From Chelativorans xinjiangensis (GTDB taxonomy: Bacteria > Pseudomonadota > Alphaproteobacteria > Rhizobiales > Rhizobiaceae), in assembly GCF_009812055.1 (NCBI RefSeq), contig NZ_WQNH01000004.1, positions 150,447 through 214,446 on the forward strand: a stretch of DNA of 64,000 nucleotides. The letters are read 5' to 3'. The notes beneath the pieces are model-generated. The model had not been told where the DNA came from and did not search any database. It saw only the letters and a program-made list of their open reading frames with translations. Made by a program: the position numbers and the translations under genes. Positions 56,376 to 64,000 of the stretch are shown piece after piece. Position 1 is the first letter of the stretch. The number at the start of each line of letters is the position of its first letter.

Positions 56376-57560
56376 TCACGCTTCCTTTCTGTATGGGGAA
56401 TGTTCTGCAAGAATCTCGCCCATCGTCTCCACATCCTCACGCTCGCGCGCCAGATAGTCGGCGATGGCGCGGCGCAGGCCGGGATGGGCGATATAGTGGG
56501 CGGAGCGGGTGATGACCGGCAAATAACCCCGTGCCAGCTTGTGCTCGCCCTGCGCGCCGGCTTCCACGCGCTTCAGGCCCGTCTCGATGGCGAACTGGAT
56601 CGCCTGATGATAGCAGACCTCGAAATGCAGGAAGGGATGATGCTCGACGCAGCCCCAGTTGCGGCCGTAAAGCGCATCCCCGCCGATGAAGTTGATGGCG
56701 CCGGCGATATAGCGCCCTCCGCGCCTGGCCATGACGAGCAGGATGTCGCCGGCCATCCGTTCGCCGATCAGCGAGAAGAAGCGCCGGTTGAGATAGGGGC
56801 GGCCCCATTTGCGGCTGCCGGTATCCATGTAGAAGGCGAAGAAGTCGTCCCACACGGCCTCCGTCAGGTCGCTGCCCGTCAGCCAGTCGATCTCGATGCC
56901 CGCCTCGCAGGCTGCCCGCCGCTCCTTCCTCAGCGCCTTCCGCTTGCGCGAGGCGAGGCTGGCCAGGAAGTCGTCGTAGGACGTGTAGCCCTCGTTGAAA
57001 AAGTGGAACTGCTGATCGGTGCGCATCAGGAAGCCCGCCGCTTCCAGCGCGGTAACGTCTTCTTCCCGTGCGAAAGTGACATGGAGCGAGGAGACGCCCA
57101 GCCGGTCGGTGAGTGTCTTCAGCCCTTCGGCCAGCGCCTGGCGCGCAGCGCGCGGATTGGCGCCTCGTCCGACCAAAAGGCGCGGCCCGGTGGCGGGCGT
57201 GAAGGGCACGGAGACCTGCAGTTTCGGATAATATCGCCCGCCAGCCCGCTCGAAGGCGTCGGCCCAGCCGTGATCGAAGACATATTCTCCCTGGCTGTGG
57301 GACTTCAGATAGCACGGCACGGCCCCCAGAAGCGCGCCGCTCGCGTCTTCGAGCCTGAGGTGCTGCCCGAGCCACCCGGTCTCGCGGGTGGTGCAGCCGC
57401 TTTCCTCCAGCGACTTGAGGAAGGCGTGGGAGACGAACGGATTGTAGGGCACGCCCTCGTTCCCCCGCGCGGCGCCGGAAAGACCGGCCCATTCCTCGGC
57501 CGTGAAGGCATCGAGGCTGGGTGCAACGGTCAGGGTCGCTGCCGGGGTGGTGTCGTGCAT
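56376..57560 (-). CDS. DUF482 (GNAT-fold) family protein
   Basis: A 394-residue protein of DUF482, a GNAT-related family often annotated as a peptidogalycan biosynthesis-type protein though without shown activity. It has EEWAGLSGAARGNEGVPYNPFVSHAFLKSLEESGC, then HLRLEDASGALLGAVPCYLKSHSQGEYVFDHGWADAFERAGGRYYPKLQVSVPFTPATGPRLLVG, and C-terminal MARRGGRYIAGAINFIGGDALYGRNWGCVEHHPFLHFEVCYHQAIQFAI. It is probably cytoplasmic. ATG at 57560 is chosen with GGGA upstream; GTG at 57584 is an alternative. The MITE-like element begins 43 bp upstream of its start, between it and the GDPD gene, so it may hold or disturb the promoter. Confidence 0.82.
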   Translation of the reverse strand: MHDTTPAATLTVAPSLDAFTAEEWAGLSGAARGNEGVPYNPFVSHAFLKSLEESGCTTRETGWLGQHLRLEDASGALLGAVPCYLKSHSQGEYVFDHGWADAFERAGGRYYPKLQVSVPFTPATGPRLLVGRGANPRAARQALAEGLKTLTDRLGVSSLHVTFAREEDVTALEAAGFLMRTDQQFHFFNEGYTSYDDFLASLASRKRKALRKERRAACEAGIEIDWLTGSDLTEAVWDDFFAFYMDTGSRKWGRPYLNRRFFSLIGERMAGDILLVMARRGGRYIAGAINFIGGDALYGRNWGCVEHHPFLHFEVCYHQAIQFAIETGLKRVEAGAQGEHKLARGYLPVITRSAHYIAHPGLRRAIADYLAREREDVETMGEILAEHSPYRKEA

Positions 57561-57602
57561 GTCGTGTCCCGTGCCATTGCACACAAGATAGATACCGGAT
57601 CC

Positions 57603-57722
57603 TAGTGGTCTGACCCAAACAGATGGTACCCATCTGTTTGGAAAAGTCAGCCCACAAGCTGTTTATCGGGTGGGGCGATTTGTCCTGACAGATGGGTACC
57701 ATCTGTCAGGATCGCACCACTA
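57603..57722. mobile_element. MITE-like palindromic element between GDPD and DUF482 genes
   Basis: A 120-bp element bounded by TAGTGGT (57603-57609) and ACCACTA (57716-57722), a 7-bp terminal inverted repeat. It contains two strong hairpins: CCAAACAGATGG-TAC-CCATCTGTTTGG (57615-57641), a perfect 12-bp stem, and TCCTGACAGATGG-GTA-CCATCTGTCAGGA (57683-57711), a perfect 13-bp stem. The ACAGATGG core is shared by both. No coding potential. Its right end, read on the minus strand, begins with TAG, which is the stop codon of the GDPD gene. No target-site duplication was established. Confidence 0.75.
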
Positions 57723-58430
57723 AGCTGCAAATCCCTCGAAGGTCATTTGATCGGCGTAGCGGAAGGTCCTTTCCGCGCCCGCCTCGTTGCGCACCGTCCA
57801 GGAGATGACGGGCAGGGAAAGGCGCTCGCGCAGGAAGGAGACGAAGGGGTTGGGCAGATCGTCCACGCTGTAGGAGGCGAACGAGATACCATGCGCCAGC
57901 ATGGAGAAATGTGCTTCCATGTCGGCCGTGCTCCGGCCGCAGGCGGTGAGGCCGACGGGGAACTGCCCCGGGTTCCTGCCGAGGTCGCGGATGATCCAAT
58001 GGTTGAAGGACATGAGGGCGGCCGGGCCGGAGTAGGTGGAAAGGCAGTTAAGAACGCTCTCCACCAGACCGGCGTCATGCCCGGCGACACCCTTGAGTTC
58101 GATGACGACGGGCACGCGCCCGCCGATCGCCTCGAGCGCCTTCGCCAGTGTCGGCATCCGCTCACTGGTGCCGCCGATATTGAGGGCGGCAAGCTCGGCC
58201 GCCGTGCGCTGCCAGACCTTGCCTTCCTGCCCGGTGAGCCGTTCCAGCTCCTCGTCGTGGAAGATCACCGGCACGCCGTCGGCGGCCAGGTGCACGTCGC
58301 ATTCGATCGCGTAGTCACGCTCGGCCGCCGCCGCGAAGGCGGCAAGCGTGTTCTCCCACCGCTTGTCGTTCATGTCGTGAAAACCGCGGTGGGCGATCGG
58401 CCGTTCCGTCAGCCAGGAGATGTCGGGCAT
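57720..58430 (-). CDS. Glycerophosphodiester phosphodiesterase (GDPD) family protein
   Basis: A 236-residue TIM-barrel phosphodiesterase of the UgpQ type, cleaving glycerophosphodiesters to glycerol-3-phosphate and an alcohol. The core motif is PIAHRGFHDMNDKRWENTLAAFAAA (His-Arg, Asn-Thr), then YAIECDVHLAADGVPVIFHDEELERLTG with the metal Glu-x-Asp and catalytic His. RVPVVIELKG and VISWTVRNEAG follow. It has no signal peptide, so it is cytoplasmic. The last residues FEGFAA are read up to a TAG stop that is the end of the MITE-like element; related proteins often extend a few residues further, so slight truncation is likely. RidA precedes it by 11 bp. Confidence 0.88.
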   Translation of the reverse strand: MPDISWLTERPIAHRGFHDMNDKRWENTLAAFAAAAERDYAIECDVHLAADGVPVIFHDEELERLTGQEGKVWQRTAAELAALNIGGTSERMPTLAKALEAIGGRVPVVIELKGVAGHDAGLVESVLNCLSTYSGPAALMSFNHWIIRDLGRNPGQFPVGLTACGRSTADMEAHFSMLAHGISFASYSVDDLPNPFVSFLRERLSLPVISWTVRNEAGAERTFRYADQMTFEGFAA

Positions 58431-58441
58431 ACGGATGAGCC

Positions 58442-58906
58442 TCAAGCGATTTCGATAATGGCTTCGATTTCCACCGGAGCGTTCATCGGCAAGGAGGCCA
58501 TGCCGACGGCGGCGCGGGCGTGGCGACCGGCATCTCCAAGAGCGGCGACGAGAAAATCGGAAGCGCCGTTGGCGACCAGGTGCTGCTCGGTGAAGTCCGG
58601 CGTCGAGGCGACGAAGACGGTGATCTTGACGATGCGCTTGATGTGCTCCAATTCGCCAAGGGCGGCGCGCGCCTGGGCCAAAACGTTGACGGCGCACCAC
58701 TTGGCCGCCAGTTTGCCGGCTTCAGTGCCGAGCTCACGGCCCAAAAGGCCCATGGCCATCAGCTTGCCGTCTTTCATGGGAAGCTGGCCGGAGGTCACGA
58801 GCAGATTGCCCGTCTTGACGGACGGCACATAGTTGGCGGCCGGCGTCGCCGGCGCCGGCAGTTCGACGCCCAGTTCCAGGAGCCGCTTCTCGATGGTGGT
58901 GGCCAT
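58442..58906 (-). CDS. RidA family protein
   Basis: A 154-residue member of the YjgF/YER057c/UK114 family, of the longer YabJ-like group. RidA proteins hydrolyse reactive enamines and imines released by PLP enzymes. Family blocks are NYVPSVKTGNLLVTSGQLPMKDGKL, VLAQARAALGELEHIKRIVKITVFVASTPDFTEQHLVANGASDFLVAALGDAGRHARAAVGMASLPMNAPVEIEAIIEI; the Arg in HARAAVG is the substrate-binding residue. ATG at 58906 has GAGGAA upstream, and the in-frame start at 58969 is weaker. The GDPD gene follows 11 bp later. It is divergent from the EipB gene. Confidence 0.92.
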   Translation of the reverse strand: MATTIEKRLLELGVELPAPATPAANYVPSVKTGNLLVTSGQLPMKDGKLMAMGLLGRELGTEAGKLAAKWCAVNVLAQARAALGELEHIKRIVKITVFVASTPDFTEQHLVANGASDFLVAALGDAGRHARAAVGMASLPMNAPVEIEAIIEIA

Positions 58907-59022
58907 GAATGTTTTCCTCGCTCTTCGCCCTTGCAAAATCGCCTCTCTTTCGCCACGACAGGCGTTCATCCGTGGCTGAGAAGCGCGATACCATAAAACC
59001 GTTCCATGACGGAGATTTCCAC

Positions 59023-59856
59023 ATGCGTGTACCGCGTGCTTCCGTGCTGCTCCTCACATCGTTCCTGTGCGCTTTTGCCGGTGCGGCCGCCGCGCAGACC
59101 CTTTTGCCGCATCGCGCCGTCTACGATCTCGCACTTTCCGAGGCGGACGATGAGGCGCAGATCGAAGCGCTTACCGGCCGCTGGGTTTTCGAATTCTCCG
59201 GATCGGCATGCGAAGGCTATACCCTGAAGTCCCGTATTGTCATGCGCTTTGAGATGACGGAAGGGTCGAGATTGATCGACCAGCGGGTGACCAGTTTCGA
59301 GGACGCGGCGGGCGAGACTTTCCGCTTCGTCACCAAGTCCTTTATCGACGAGGAGCTCGACAACGAAGTGAAGGGCACCGCCAGGCGGGAGGGCACGGGC
59401 ACGGTGGTCGAATACGAGCAGCCGGAAAAGACCGAGCGGTCGTTCGCGCCGGTGCTCTTTCCCACAGGCCAGTTGCGCGAGCTTCTGGAAAAAGCGAAGG
59501 CCGGCGAGCGCTTCTACGAGAGCGCCGTCTTCGACGGAACGGAATTCACCGACAATGCGGTGATGGTCTCGGTCGTGGTCGGCGAACCGAAACCGGTGGA
59601 CGAGGACGATACCGAACGCAAGGCGTTGGGGCCGCTTGCCCGGGATACGTTTTTGCCGGTGACGGCCGCCTATTTCGACGGCGAGGCGTCGGACGGCGAG
59701 GAGGTCAGCGAATACAATGTCAGCTTCAAGCTGCATGAGAGCGGCATCCAGCGCGACATGATGATCCGCTACGCCGATTATTCCATGACGGCAAAGCTGG
59801 CCGATCTGGCGCTTTTCGAGCCGGATGAGGGGTGTGCTCGCGAAAGCGGCAATTGA
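59023..59856 (+). CDS. eipB: Cell envelope integrity protein EipB-like (DUF1849)
   Basis: A 277-residue secreted protein of DUF1849. A clear signal peptide, ASVLLLTSFLCAFAGAAAAQ, is followed by TLLPHRAVYDLALSEADDEAQIEALTGRWVFEFSGSACEGYTLKSRIVMRF, then YNVSFKLHESGIQRDMMIRYADYSMTAKLADLALFEPDEGC. The two Cys, in GSACEGY and DEGCAR, match the disulfide of Brucella EipB, a beta-spiral periplasmic protein needed for envelope integrity under stress. ATG at 59023 has GGAG eight bases upstream. It is divergent from RidA, and a 449-bp repeat- and leader-containing region follows. Confidence 0.88.
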   Translation: MRVPRASVLLLTSFLCAFAGAAAAQTLLPHRAVYDLALSEADDEAQIEALTGRWVFEFSGSACEGYTLKSRIVMRFEMTEGSRLIDQRVTSFEDAAGETFRFVTKSFIDEELDNEVKGTARREGTGTVVEYEQPEKTERSFAPVLFPTGQLRELLEKAKAGERFYESAVFDGTEFTDNAVMVSVVVGEPKPVDEDDTERKALGPLARDTFLPVTAAYFDGEASDGEEVSEYNVSFKLHESGIQRDMMIRYADYSMTAKLADLALFEPDEGCARESGN

Positions 59857-59994
59857 GGCGCGGGGGCGGGCGCGGCGCTCGCGCTCCCCTCCCCCCCCTT
59901 CGACAAGCTCAGGATGGGGAGGGGTAAGGGGTGGGGGTGGACGCGCCCGTGTGCCGTCGGGGGCGATTATCCCATCCCGCCACCAGGGTGCGTG

Positions 59995-60112
59995 CGTCAT
60001 CCCGGAAGCCGGAGCGAAGCGGAGGCTATCCGGAACCCATTCCGTGACCCTTCCATGTTCCGGAATGGATCCCGGCTCTGCGGGAGCTTACGCTCCCTTG
60101 GCCGGGATGACG
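59995..60112. repeat. Full-length palindromic intergenic element (family 1, copy D)
   Basis: CGTCATCCCGGAAGCCGGAG to GGCCGGGATGACG: an 11-bp perfect terminal inverted repeat (CGTCATCCCGG / CCGGGATGACG) enclosing CCATTCCGTGA and TTCCGGAATGGATCCCGG, plus a small hairpin GGGAGC-TTAC-GCTCCC. It is the cleanest complete copy in the window, 118 bp, and closely related to 31-172 and the half copies at 16838 and 17275. Confidence 0.85.
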
Positions 60113-60156
60113 CGCGGTCAGGAACAGCCAGTAGGAGCAGCCAAGGCGCACCGGCG

Positions 60157-60185
60157 CTTGCATTCGTCTTCATATGCCTCTATAT
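60157..60185 (+). promoter_or_regulatory. Sigma70-type promoter of rpsB
   Basis: CTTGCA (60157-60162) and CTATAT (60180-60185) separated by 17 bases. The -10 is an exact and the -35 a close match to the alphaproteobacterial CTTGAC-N17-CTATAT, which places transcription start near 60192, about 115 bases before rpsB. Confidence 0.65.
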
Positions 60186-60305
60186 GCGCGCCCATTCCAC
60201 ACGCGGGCCAATAGGTATCTGTCCGGGAGACATCCGGCTGACACCTCCGGTGGCGGCCTTGCCGCCTGACGGTCCGCGGAGGCTTAACCGGAAAGGAAAA
60301 CGACA

Positions 60306-61238
60306 ATGGCTCTGCCAGATTTCAGCATGCGCCAGCTTCTTGAAGCTGGTGTGCACTTCGGACACCAGACCCACCGCTGGAACCCGAAAATGGGCCCCTA
60401 TATCTTCGGCGCCCGCAACAACATCCACATCATCGACTTGAGCCAGACGGTGCCGCTTCTGCATCAGGCGCTGAAGACCGTGTCCGACACGGTGGCCAAG
60501 GGCGGCCGCGTGCTGTTCGTCGGCACCAAGCGCCAGGCCTCCGACATCGTCGCCGACTCGGCCAAGCGCTGCGCGCAGTATTATGTGAACGCGCGCTGGC
60601 TCGGCGGCATGCTGACCAACTGGAAGACGATCTCCAACTCGATCCAGCGTCTGCGCCGGCTCGACGAGCTTCTGTCGGGTGAGGCCGAGGGCTTCACCAA
60701 GAAGGAGCGGCTGAACCTCGAGCGCGAGCGCGACAAGCTGGAGCGCGCGCTCGGCGGCATCCGCGACATGGGCTCGACGCCGGACATGATGTTCGTGATC
60801 GACACCAACAAGGAAGCCATCGCCGTGCAGGAAGCCCGCCGGCTCGGCATCCCGGTGATCGCCATCAGCGATTCCAACTGCGACCCGGAGGTGGTGGACT
60901 ATCCGATCCCCGGCAATGACGACGCCTCGCGCGCCATCGCCCTTTACTGCGACCTGATCGCCAGGGCCGCCATCGACGGCATCGAGCGCCAGCAGGGCGC
61001 GCTCGGCATGGATGTCGGCGAAGCGGTGGAAGCGCCGGCCGAGCGGGTGCTGGAAGAGGTGCCGGCCGAGCCCGAAGCCCCGGCGGAAGAGGCCCCGGCA
61101 GCAGAGGCGCCCGCGGAAGAGGCCCCGGCAGCAGAGGCGCCCGCGGAAGAGGCCCCGGCAGCGGAGGCGCCCGCGGACGAGGCTGCGGCCAGCGAAGCGC
61201 CCGCGGAAGCGCCCGCAGAGGACGCCGACAAGTCCTGA
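60306..61238 (+). CDS. rpsB: 30S ribosomal protein S2 with long acidic tail
   Basis: Small-subunit ribosomal protein, 310 residues. The S2 core is residues 1-235: [78 protein letters not shown], and [49 protein letters not shown]. The last 75 residues are an Ala/Glu/Pro tail, made of an exact and degenerate 30-bp tandem repeat in the DNA (61083-61202), which is longer than usual for the family. ATG at 60306 follows GGAAAGGA. It heads rpsB-tsf-pyrH-frr-uppS, separated from tsf by 131 bp. Confidence 0.96.
   Translation: MALPDFSMRQLLEAGVHFGHQTHRWNPKMGPYIFGARNNIHIIDLSQTVPLLHQALKTVSDTVAKGGRVLFVGTKRQASDIVADSAKRCAQYYVNARWLGGMLTNWKTISNSIQRLRRLDELLSGEAEGFTKKERLNLERERDKLERALGGIRDMGSTPDMMFVIDTNKEAIAVQEARRLGIPVIAISDSNCDPEVVDYPIPGNDDASRAIALYCDLIARAAIDGIERQQGALGMDVGEAVEAPAERVLEEVPAEPEAPAEEAPAAEAPAEEAPAAEAPAEEAPAAEAPADEAAASEAPAEAPAEDADKS
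61083..61202 (+). repeat. 30-bp tandem repeat inside rpsB
   Basis: Three nearly exact copies of a 30-bp unit starting GCGGAAGAGGCCCCGGCAGC, at 61083, 61113 and 61143, and a degenerate fourth at 61173. They encode ten-residue units of Ala, Glu and Pro ([10 protein letters not shown]) in the S2 tail. Copy-number variation among strains is to be expected at such a repeat. Confidence 0.9.
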
Positions 61239-61369
61239 GGGGCGACGATCCTGAGGGAAGGGGACTTCACCCCTTCTCCTATTCCTGGGGCCGGTCGGCC
61301 CCGACGGTGACGGCGGCCGCGGCGCCCTTTGCGGGCCCGGCCGCATATTTCGGATATGAAGAGGCAACG

Positions 61370-62290
61370 ATGAGCATTTCGGCAGCACAGGTCAAGCAAT
61401 TGCGCGAGATGACCGGCGCGGGCATGATGGACTGCAAGACGGCGCTCTCGGAGACCGGCGGCGACATCGAGGCGGCGGTCGACTGGCTGCGCAAGAAGGG
61501 TATTTCCAAGGCCGACAAGAAGTCCGGCCGCACGGCGGCCGAAGGGCTGATCGGCATCGCTTCCGACGCCACGAGCGCGGTCGCGGTCGAGGTCAATTCC
61601 GAGACGGACTTCGTGGCCCGCAACGACGCCTTCCAGGACCTGGTGCGCAATGTCGCCACGGTGGCGCTTGGTACCGACGGCAGCGTCGAAGCGGTTGCGG
61701 CGGCGGCCTATCCGGGCGGCAAATCCGTGGAGGACACGATCAGGGAAGCCATCGCCACCATCGGCGAGAACATGACGCTGCGCCGTTCGGCCAAGCTTGC
61801 GGTCGGCAAGGGCGCCGTGGCGACCTATGTCCACAACGCGGTGGCCGACGGGCTCGGCAAGATCGGCGTCCTCGTGGCGATCGAGACCGAGGGCAGCGCC
61901 GAGGCGGCGCGCAACTTCGGCCGGCAGGTGGCCATGCATGTGGCGGCGACCAACCCGGCGGCGCTGACGGAGGGCGAGGTCGATCCGGCCGCGGTGGCGC
62001 GCGAGAAGGAGATCTTCTCCGACCAGGCGCGCCAGTCCGGCAAGCCGGAGAACATCATCGAGAAGATGGTGGAAGGCCGGCTGCGCAAATACTTCGAGGA
62101 GGTCGTCCTCCTGAAGCAGGCCTTCGTCATCAACCCCGACCTGACGGTCGAGCAGGCGCTGAAAGAGGCGGAGAAGGAGATCGGGGCGCCCGCCAAGATC
62201 ACCGCCTTCCTGCGCTTCGCGCTGGGTGAGGGCGTCGAGCGCGAGACCTCGGATTTTGCAGCCGAAGTGGCGGCCGCGGTGAAGAAGTAA
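61370..62290 (+). CDS. tsf: Elongation factor Ts
   Basis: Nucleotide exchange factor for EF-Tu, 306 residues. [42 protein letters not shown] is the N-terminal UBA-like domain, [17 protein letters not shown] the conserved TDFV motif, and the coiled and dimerisation parts follow with [28 protein letters not shown] and [21 protein letters not shown] at 61370 has GAGGC upstream, and the in-frame ATG-equivalent at 61307 is unlikely. It lies between rpsB and pyrH; the downstream gap holds 13-bp tandem repeats and a strong hairpin. Confidence 0.97.
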   Translation: MSISAAQVKQLREMTGAGMMDCKTALSETGGDIEAAVDWLRKKGISKADKKSGRTAAEGLIGIASDATSAVAVEVNSETDFVARNDAFQDLVRNVATVALGTDGSVEAVAAAAYPGGKSVEDTIREAIATIGENMTLRRSAKLAVGKGAVATYVHNAVADGLGKIGVLVAIETEGSAEAARNFGRQVAMHVAATNPAALTEGEVDPAAVAREKEIFSDQARQSGKPENIIEKMVEGRLRKYFEEVVLLKQAFVINPDLTVEQALKEAEKEIGAPAKITAFLRFALGEGVERETSDFAAEVAAAVKK

Positions 62291-62307
62291 TACCGACGGT
62301 CGCAATG

Positions 62308-62356
62308 TTTGACCGCTGGGTTTGACCGCTGGGTTTGACCGCTGGGTTTGACCGCT
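62308..62356 (+). repeat. 13-bp tandem repeat between tsf and pyrH
   Basis: TTTGACCGCTGGG repeated 3.8 times (62308, 62321, 62334, 62347), 18 bp after the tsf stop. Non-coding; likely slippage-prone. Confidence 0.92.
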
Positions 62357-62420
62357 GAAGGCGACTTTTCCGCAAGCGCCCAGACGGGCCGGTGATACGG
62401 GATCGGTTGTCCGGAACTGC

Positions 62421-62450
62421 AAGGGCACCGCGTGACAACGCGGTGCCCTT
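62421..62450 (+). terminator. Strong hairpin between tsf and pyrH
   Basis: AAGGGCACCGCG-TGACAA-CGCGGTGCCCTT is a perfect 12-bp stem with a 6-base loop (62421-62450). No U-tract follows (CGTGTAGGG), so it is a poor classical terminator and may be a partial terminator or processing/stability hairpin within the operon. Confidence 0.5.
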
Positions 62451-62507
62451 CGTGTAGGGCGACAGGAAACCGGTGACAGGCACGGCCTGGATGGTAAAGA
62501 GGAGACG

Positions 62508-63257
62508 ATGAGCTTGACCCCCCTATACCGCCGCGTGGTGCTGAAGGCCTCGGGCGAGGCCCTGATGGGAGAGCAGGGCTTCGGCATAGACGTCTCCGTG
62601 GTCGACCGCATCGCCGCCGACATCGCCGCGGCCCGCGCGCTCGGTGTCGAGGTCGGCGTCGTCATCGGCGGCGGCAACATCTTCCGCGGCGTCGCGGTGG
62701 CCTCCAAGGGCGGCGACCGGGTGACCGGCGACCACATGGGCATGCTCGCCACCGTCATCAACTCGCTGGCGCTCAGGACCTCGCTGGTCAAGATCGGCGT
62801 CGACGCGGTGGTATTATCGGCCATCGCCATGCCGGAATTGTGCGAGAGCTTCTCGCAGCGCCAGGCGACGAGCTACATGAACGCCGGCAAGGTGGTGATC
62901 TTCGCCGGCGGCACGGGAAATCCGTTCTTCACCACGGATTCGGCGGCAGCGCTCAGGGCGGCGGAGATCGGCGCAGACGCGCTTTTCAAGGGAACCCAGG
63001 TCGACGGGGTCTATTCCGCCGATCCGCACAAGGACAAGAACGCCGTGCGCTACGAGCGCCTGAGCCACGAGCGCGTCATGCGCGAGGGGCTCGGCATCAT
63101 GGACACGGCGGCGATTGCCCTTGCACGGGAGAACAACATACCGATAATCGTCTTCTCGATTCACGAAGAAGGCGGGTTCGCGGCCATTCTGAAGGGCGCG
63201 GGGCACTGCACGATCGTCGACAACGATCCGGCAGGCCTCGACGCGGTCAAAGCGTAA
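62508..63257 (+). CDS. pyrH: UMP kinase
   Basis: Bacterial-type uridylate kinase making UDP, 249 residues. The amino acid kinase fold shows [22 protein letters not shown] at the N-terminus, [13 protein letters not shown] with the Gly-rich loop, [19 protein letters not shown]-type [56 protein letters not shown], and [27 protein letters not shown] at 62508 has GAGGAGACG upstream. It is regulated by nucleotide pools at the protein level in known examples. frr begins 11 bases after the stop. Confidence 0.97.
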   Translation: MSLTPLYRRVVLKASGEALMGEQGFGIDVSVVDRIAADIAAARALGVEVGVVIGGGNIFRGVAVASKGGDRVTGDHMGMLATVINSLALRTSLVKIGVDAVVLSAIAMPELCESFSQRQATSYMNAGKVVIFAGGTGNPFFTTDSAAALRAAEIGADALFKGTQVDGVYSADPHKDKNAVRYERLSHERVMREGLGIMDTAAIALARENNIPIIVFSIHEEGGFAAILKGAGHCTIVDNDPAGLDAVKA

Positions 63258-63268
63258 GGGAGGCAGTT

Positions 63269-63829
63269 ATGCCCGAGGGTGTTGATTTCAAGGATCTCCA
63301 CAGGCGCATGGACGGCGCGGTGAGCGCGTTCAAGCACGATATCGCCTCGCTCAGGACCGGCCGTGCCTCGGCCAATCTCCTCGATCCGGTCCAGGTCGAG
63401 GCGTACGGGACCTCAATGCCGATCAACCAGGTGGCGACGGTTTCGGTGCCCGAGCCGCGCATGATTTCGGTCTCGGTGTGGGACCAGGGGATGGTGCAGG
63501 CGGTGGACAAGGCAATCCGCGAATCCAACCTCGGCTTCAACCCCATCGTCGAGGGCACCACCCTGCGCATTCCCTTGCCCGAGCTCAACGAGGAGCGGCG
63601 CAAGGAACTGGTGAAGATTGCCCATCAGTATGCGGAGAGCGCGCGCGTGGCGGCGCGCCATGTACGCCGCGACGGCATGGAGCACCTCAAAAAAGCCGAA
63701 AAGGATGGCGACATCAGCCAGGATGAGATGCACGCGCAGTCCGACCGCGTGCAGAAGATGACCGACGAGACGATCGCTACGATCGACAAGCTTCTGGAGG
63801 ACAAGGAAGCTGAAATCATGCAGGTCTGA
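63269..63829 (+). CDS. frr: Ribosome recycling factor
   Basis: Releases post-termination ribosomes with EF-G, 186 residues. The tRNA-like fold is marked by [108 protein letters not shown], and [39 protein letters not shown] at 63269 follows GGGAGGC; the in-frame extension upstream is in pyrH. It sits between pyrH and uppS, the usual order. Confidence 0.97.
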   Translation: MPEGVDFKDLHRRMDGAVSAFKHDIASLRTGRASANLLDPVQVEAYGTSMPINQVATVSVPEPRMISVSVWDQGMVQAVDKAIRESNLGFNPIVEGTTLRIPLPELNEERRKELVKIAHQYAESARVAARHVRRDGMEHLKKAEKDGDISQDEMHAQSDRVQKMTDETIATIDKLLEDKEAEIMQV

Positions 63830-63873
63830 CGATCGCCTGGCGCGGCCATCGGAACCAAAAGGGGGAAGACCGG

Positions 63874-64000
63874 GTGAAGCCGGCGCATATCGCGATCATC
63901 ATGGACGGCAACGGCCGCTGGGCGCGTGCCCGCGGCCTGCCGCGCACGGCCGGCCACCGCGCCGGCGTCGAAGCGCTGCGCCGCACCGTGCGGGCCGCCG
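63874..64000 (+). CDS. uppS: Isoprenyl (undecaprenyl) diphosphate synthase, 5' part only
   Basis: The first 42 codons of a cis-prenyltransferase that makes undecaprenyl diphosphate, the lipid carrier for peptidoglycan. [35 protein letters not shown] is the diagnostic N-terminus, with the catalytic Asp in MDGNGRWA. The start is GTG at 63874, behind GGGGGAAGACCGG. The gene runs off the window end. Its place after frr matches the widely conserved rpsB-tsf-pyrH-frr-uppS-cdsA cluster. Confidence 0.95.
   Translation, partial: MKPAHIAIIMDGNGRWARARGLPRTAGHRAGVEALRRTVRAA

Larger units (their letters stand above)
59857..60305. other. Repeat-rich gap and rpsB leader region
   Basis: Between eipB and rpsB. 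59880-59960 has a mixed stretch of repeats: a CTTCGACAAGCTCAGGATGG core (59895-59914, shared with 46308-46427) followed by GGGGTGGGGGTGGACGCGCCCGTGTGCC, related to the family 3 copies at 3972 and 4199. Then comes full repeat copy D (59995-60112). After it are the rpsB promoter (60157-60185) and a leader of about 110 bases with GGCGG-CCTTG-CCGCC (60255-60269) and further short hairpins. Confidence 0.6.

Overview
The window is a GC-rich, gene-dense chromosomal segment of an alphaproteobacterium, most likely order Hyphomicrobiales (Rhizobiales), close to Mesorhizobium, Aquamicrobium or Nitratireductor. This rests on gene content and order, not on a search. The indicators are divK-pleD next to rpmG, pyrB with a non-catalytic pyrC partner followed by plsY-dprA-topA-rnr, clpS-clpA, an EipB-type (DUF1849) envelope protein, rpsB-tsf-pyrH-frr-uppS, alphaproteobacterial LexA boxes (GTTC-N7-GTTC) and rhizobial-style intergenic palindromic repeats. 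No rRNA, tRNA, CRISPR array, prophage or transposase gene was found.

Layout. 0.2-7.5 kb: an EEP-fold phosphoesterase, a maoC-citE pair, a DUF2336 protein, parE with an upstream LexA box, and DUF2461 and TfoX-N proteins. 7.7-12.2 kb: the glycine cleavage operon gcvT-gcvH-gcvP behind a tandem glycine riboswitch. 12.3-17.2 kb: a RelE-type toxin-antitoxin pair, an XRE regulator, a YaiI-like protein, a biotin-dependent acyl-CoA carboxylase alpha subunit, a HAD phosphatase, and a GIY-YIG nuclease bracketed by inverted repeat elements. 17.4-26.4 kb: dnaE, an uncharacterised basic protein, SOS-controlled dinB, an acetyltransferase, DUF3572, and the cell-cycle regulators divK and pleD. 26.8-37.7 kb, minus strand: rpmG, NUDIX, DUF983, rnr, topA, dprA, plsY, pyrC-like and pyrB. 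37.8-50.2 kb: an aidB-like dehydrogenase, ruvX, a UPF0173 hydrolase, gatC-acetyltransferase-gatA, a YdcF protein, a 42-residue membrane microprotein, sdaA, GFA and DUF1489 proteins, a VWA/J-domain pair and a penicillin-binding carboxypeptidase. 50.5-59.9 kb: clpS-clpA, azlCD, an O-antigen-ligase-like protein, HIT, DUF482, a GDPD-type phosphodiesterase, RidA and EipB. 60.1-64 kb: rpsB-tsf-pyrH-frr and the start of uppS.

Most genes are core housekeeping. gcvTHP and sdaA link glycine and serine to one-carbon metabolism; dnaE, dinB, parE, topA, ruvX and dprA serve replication, repair and DNA handling; clpSA, rnr and the translation-factor operon serve protein and RNA turnover. DivK and PleD connect cell-cycle control to cyclic-di-GMP.

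The less ordinary signal is in the repeats. A roughly 120-140 bp element with CGTCATCCCGG ends occurs twice full-length, and two half-copies flank the small GIY-YIG nuclease gene with their tips facing it. A second, MITE-like element of about 120 bp with two strong hairpins supplies the stop codon of the GDPD gene. A third family sits directly on the TAG stops of two convergent genes. Other points worth checking are an acetyltransferase gene inside the gatCA cluster, a membrane microprotein with its own terminator, a dihydroorotase homologue that has lost its metal ligands, and a 30-bp tandem repeat that extends ribosomal protein S2.
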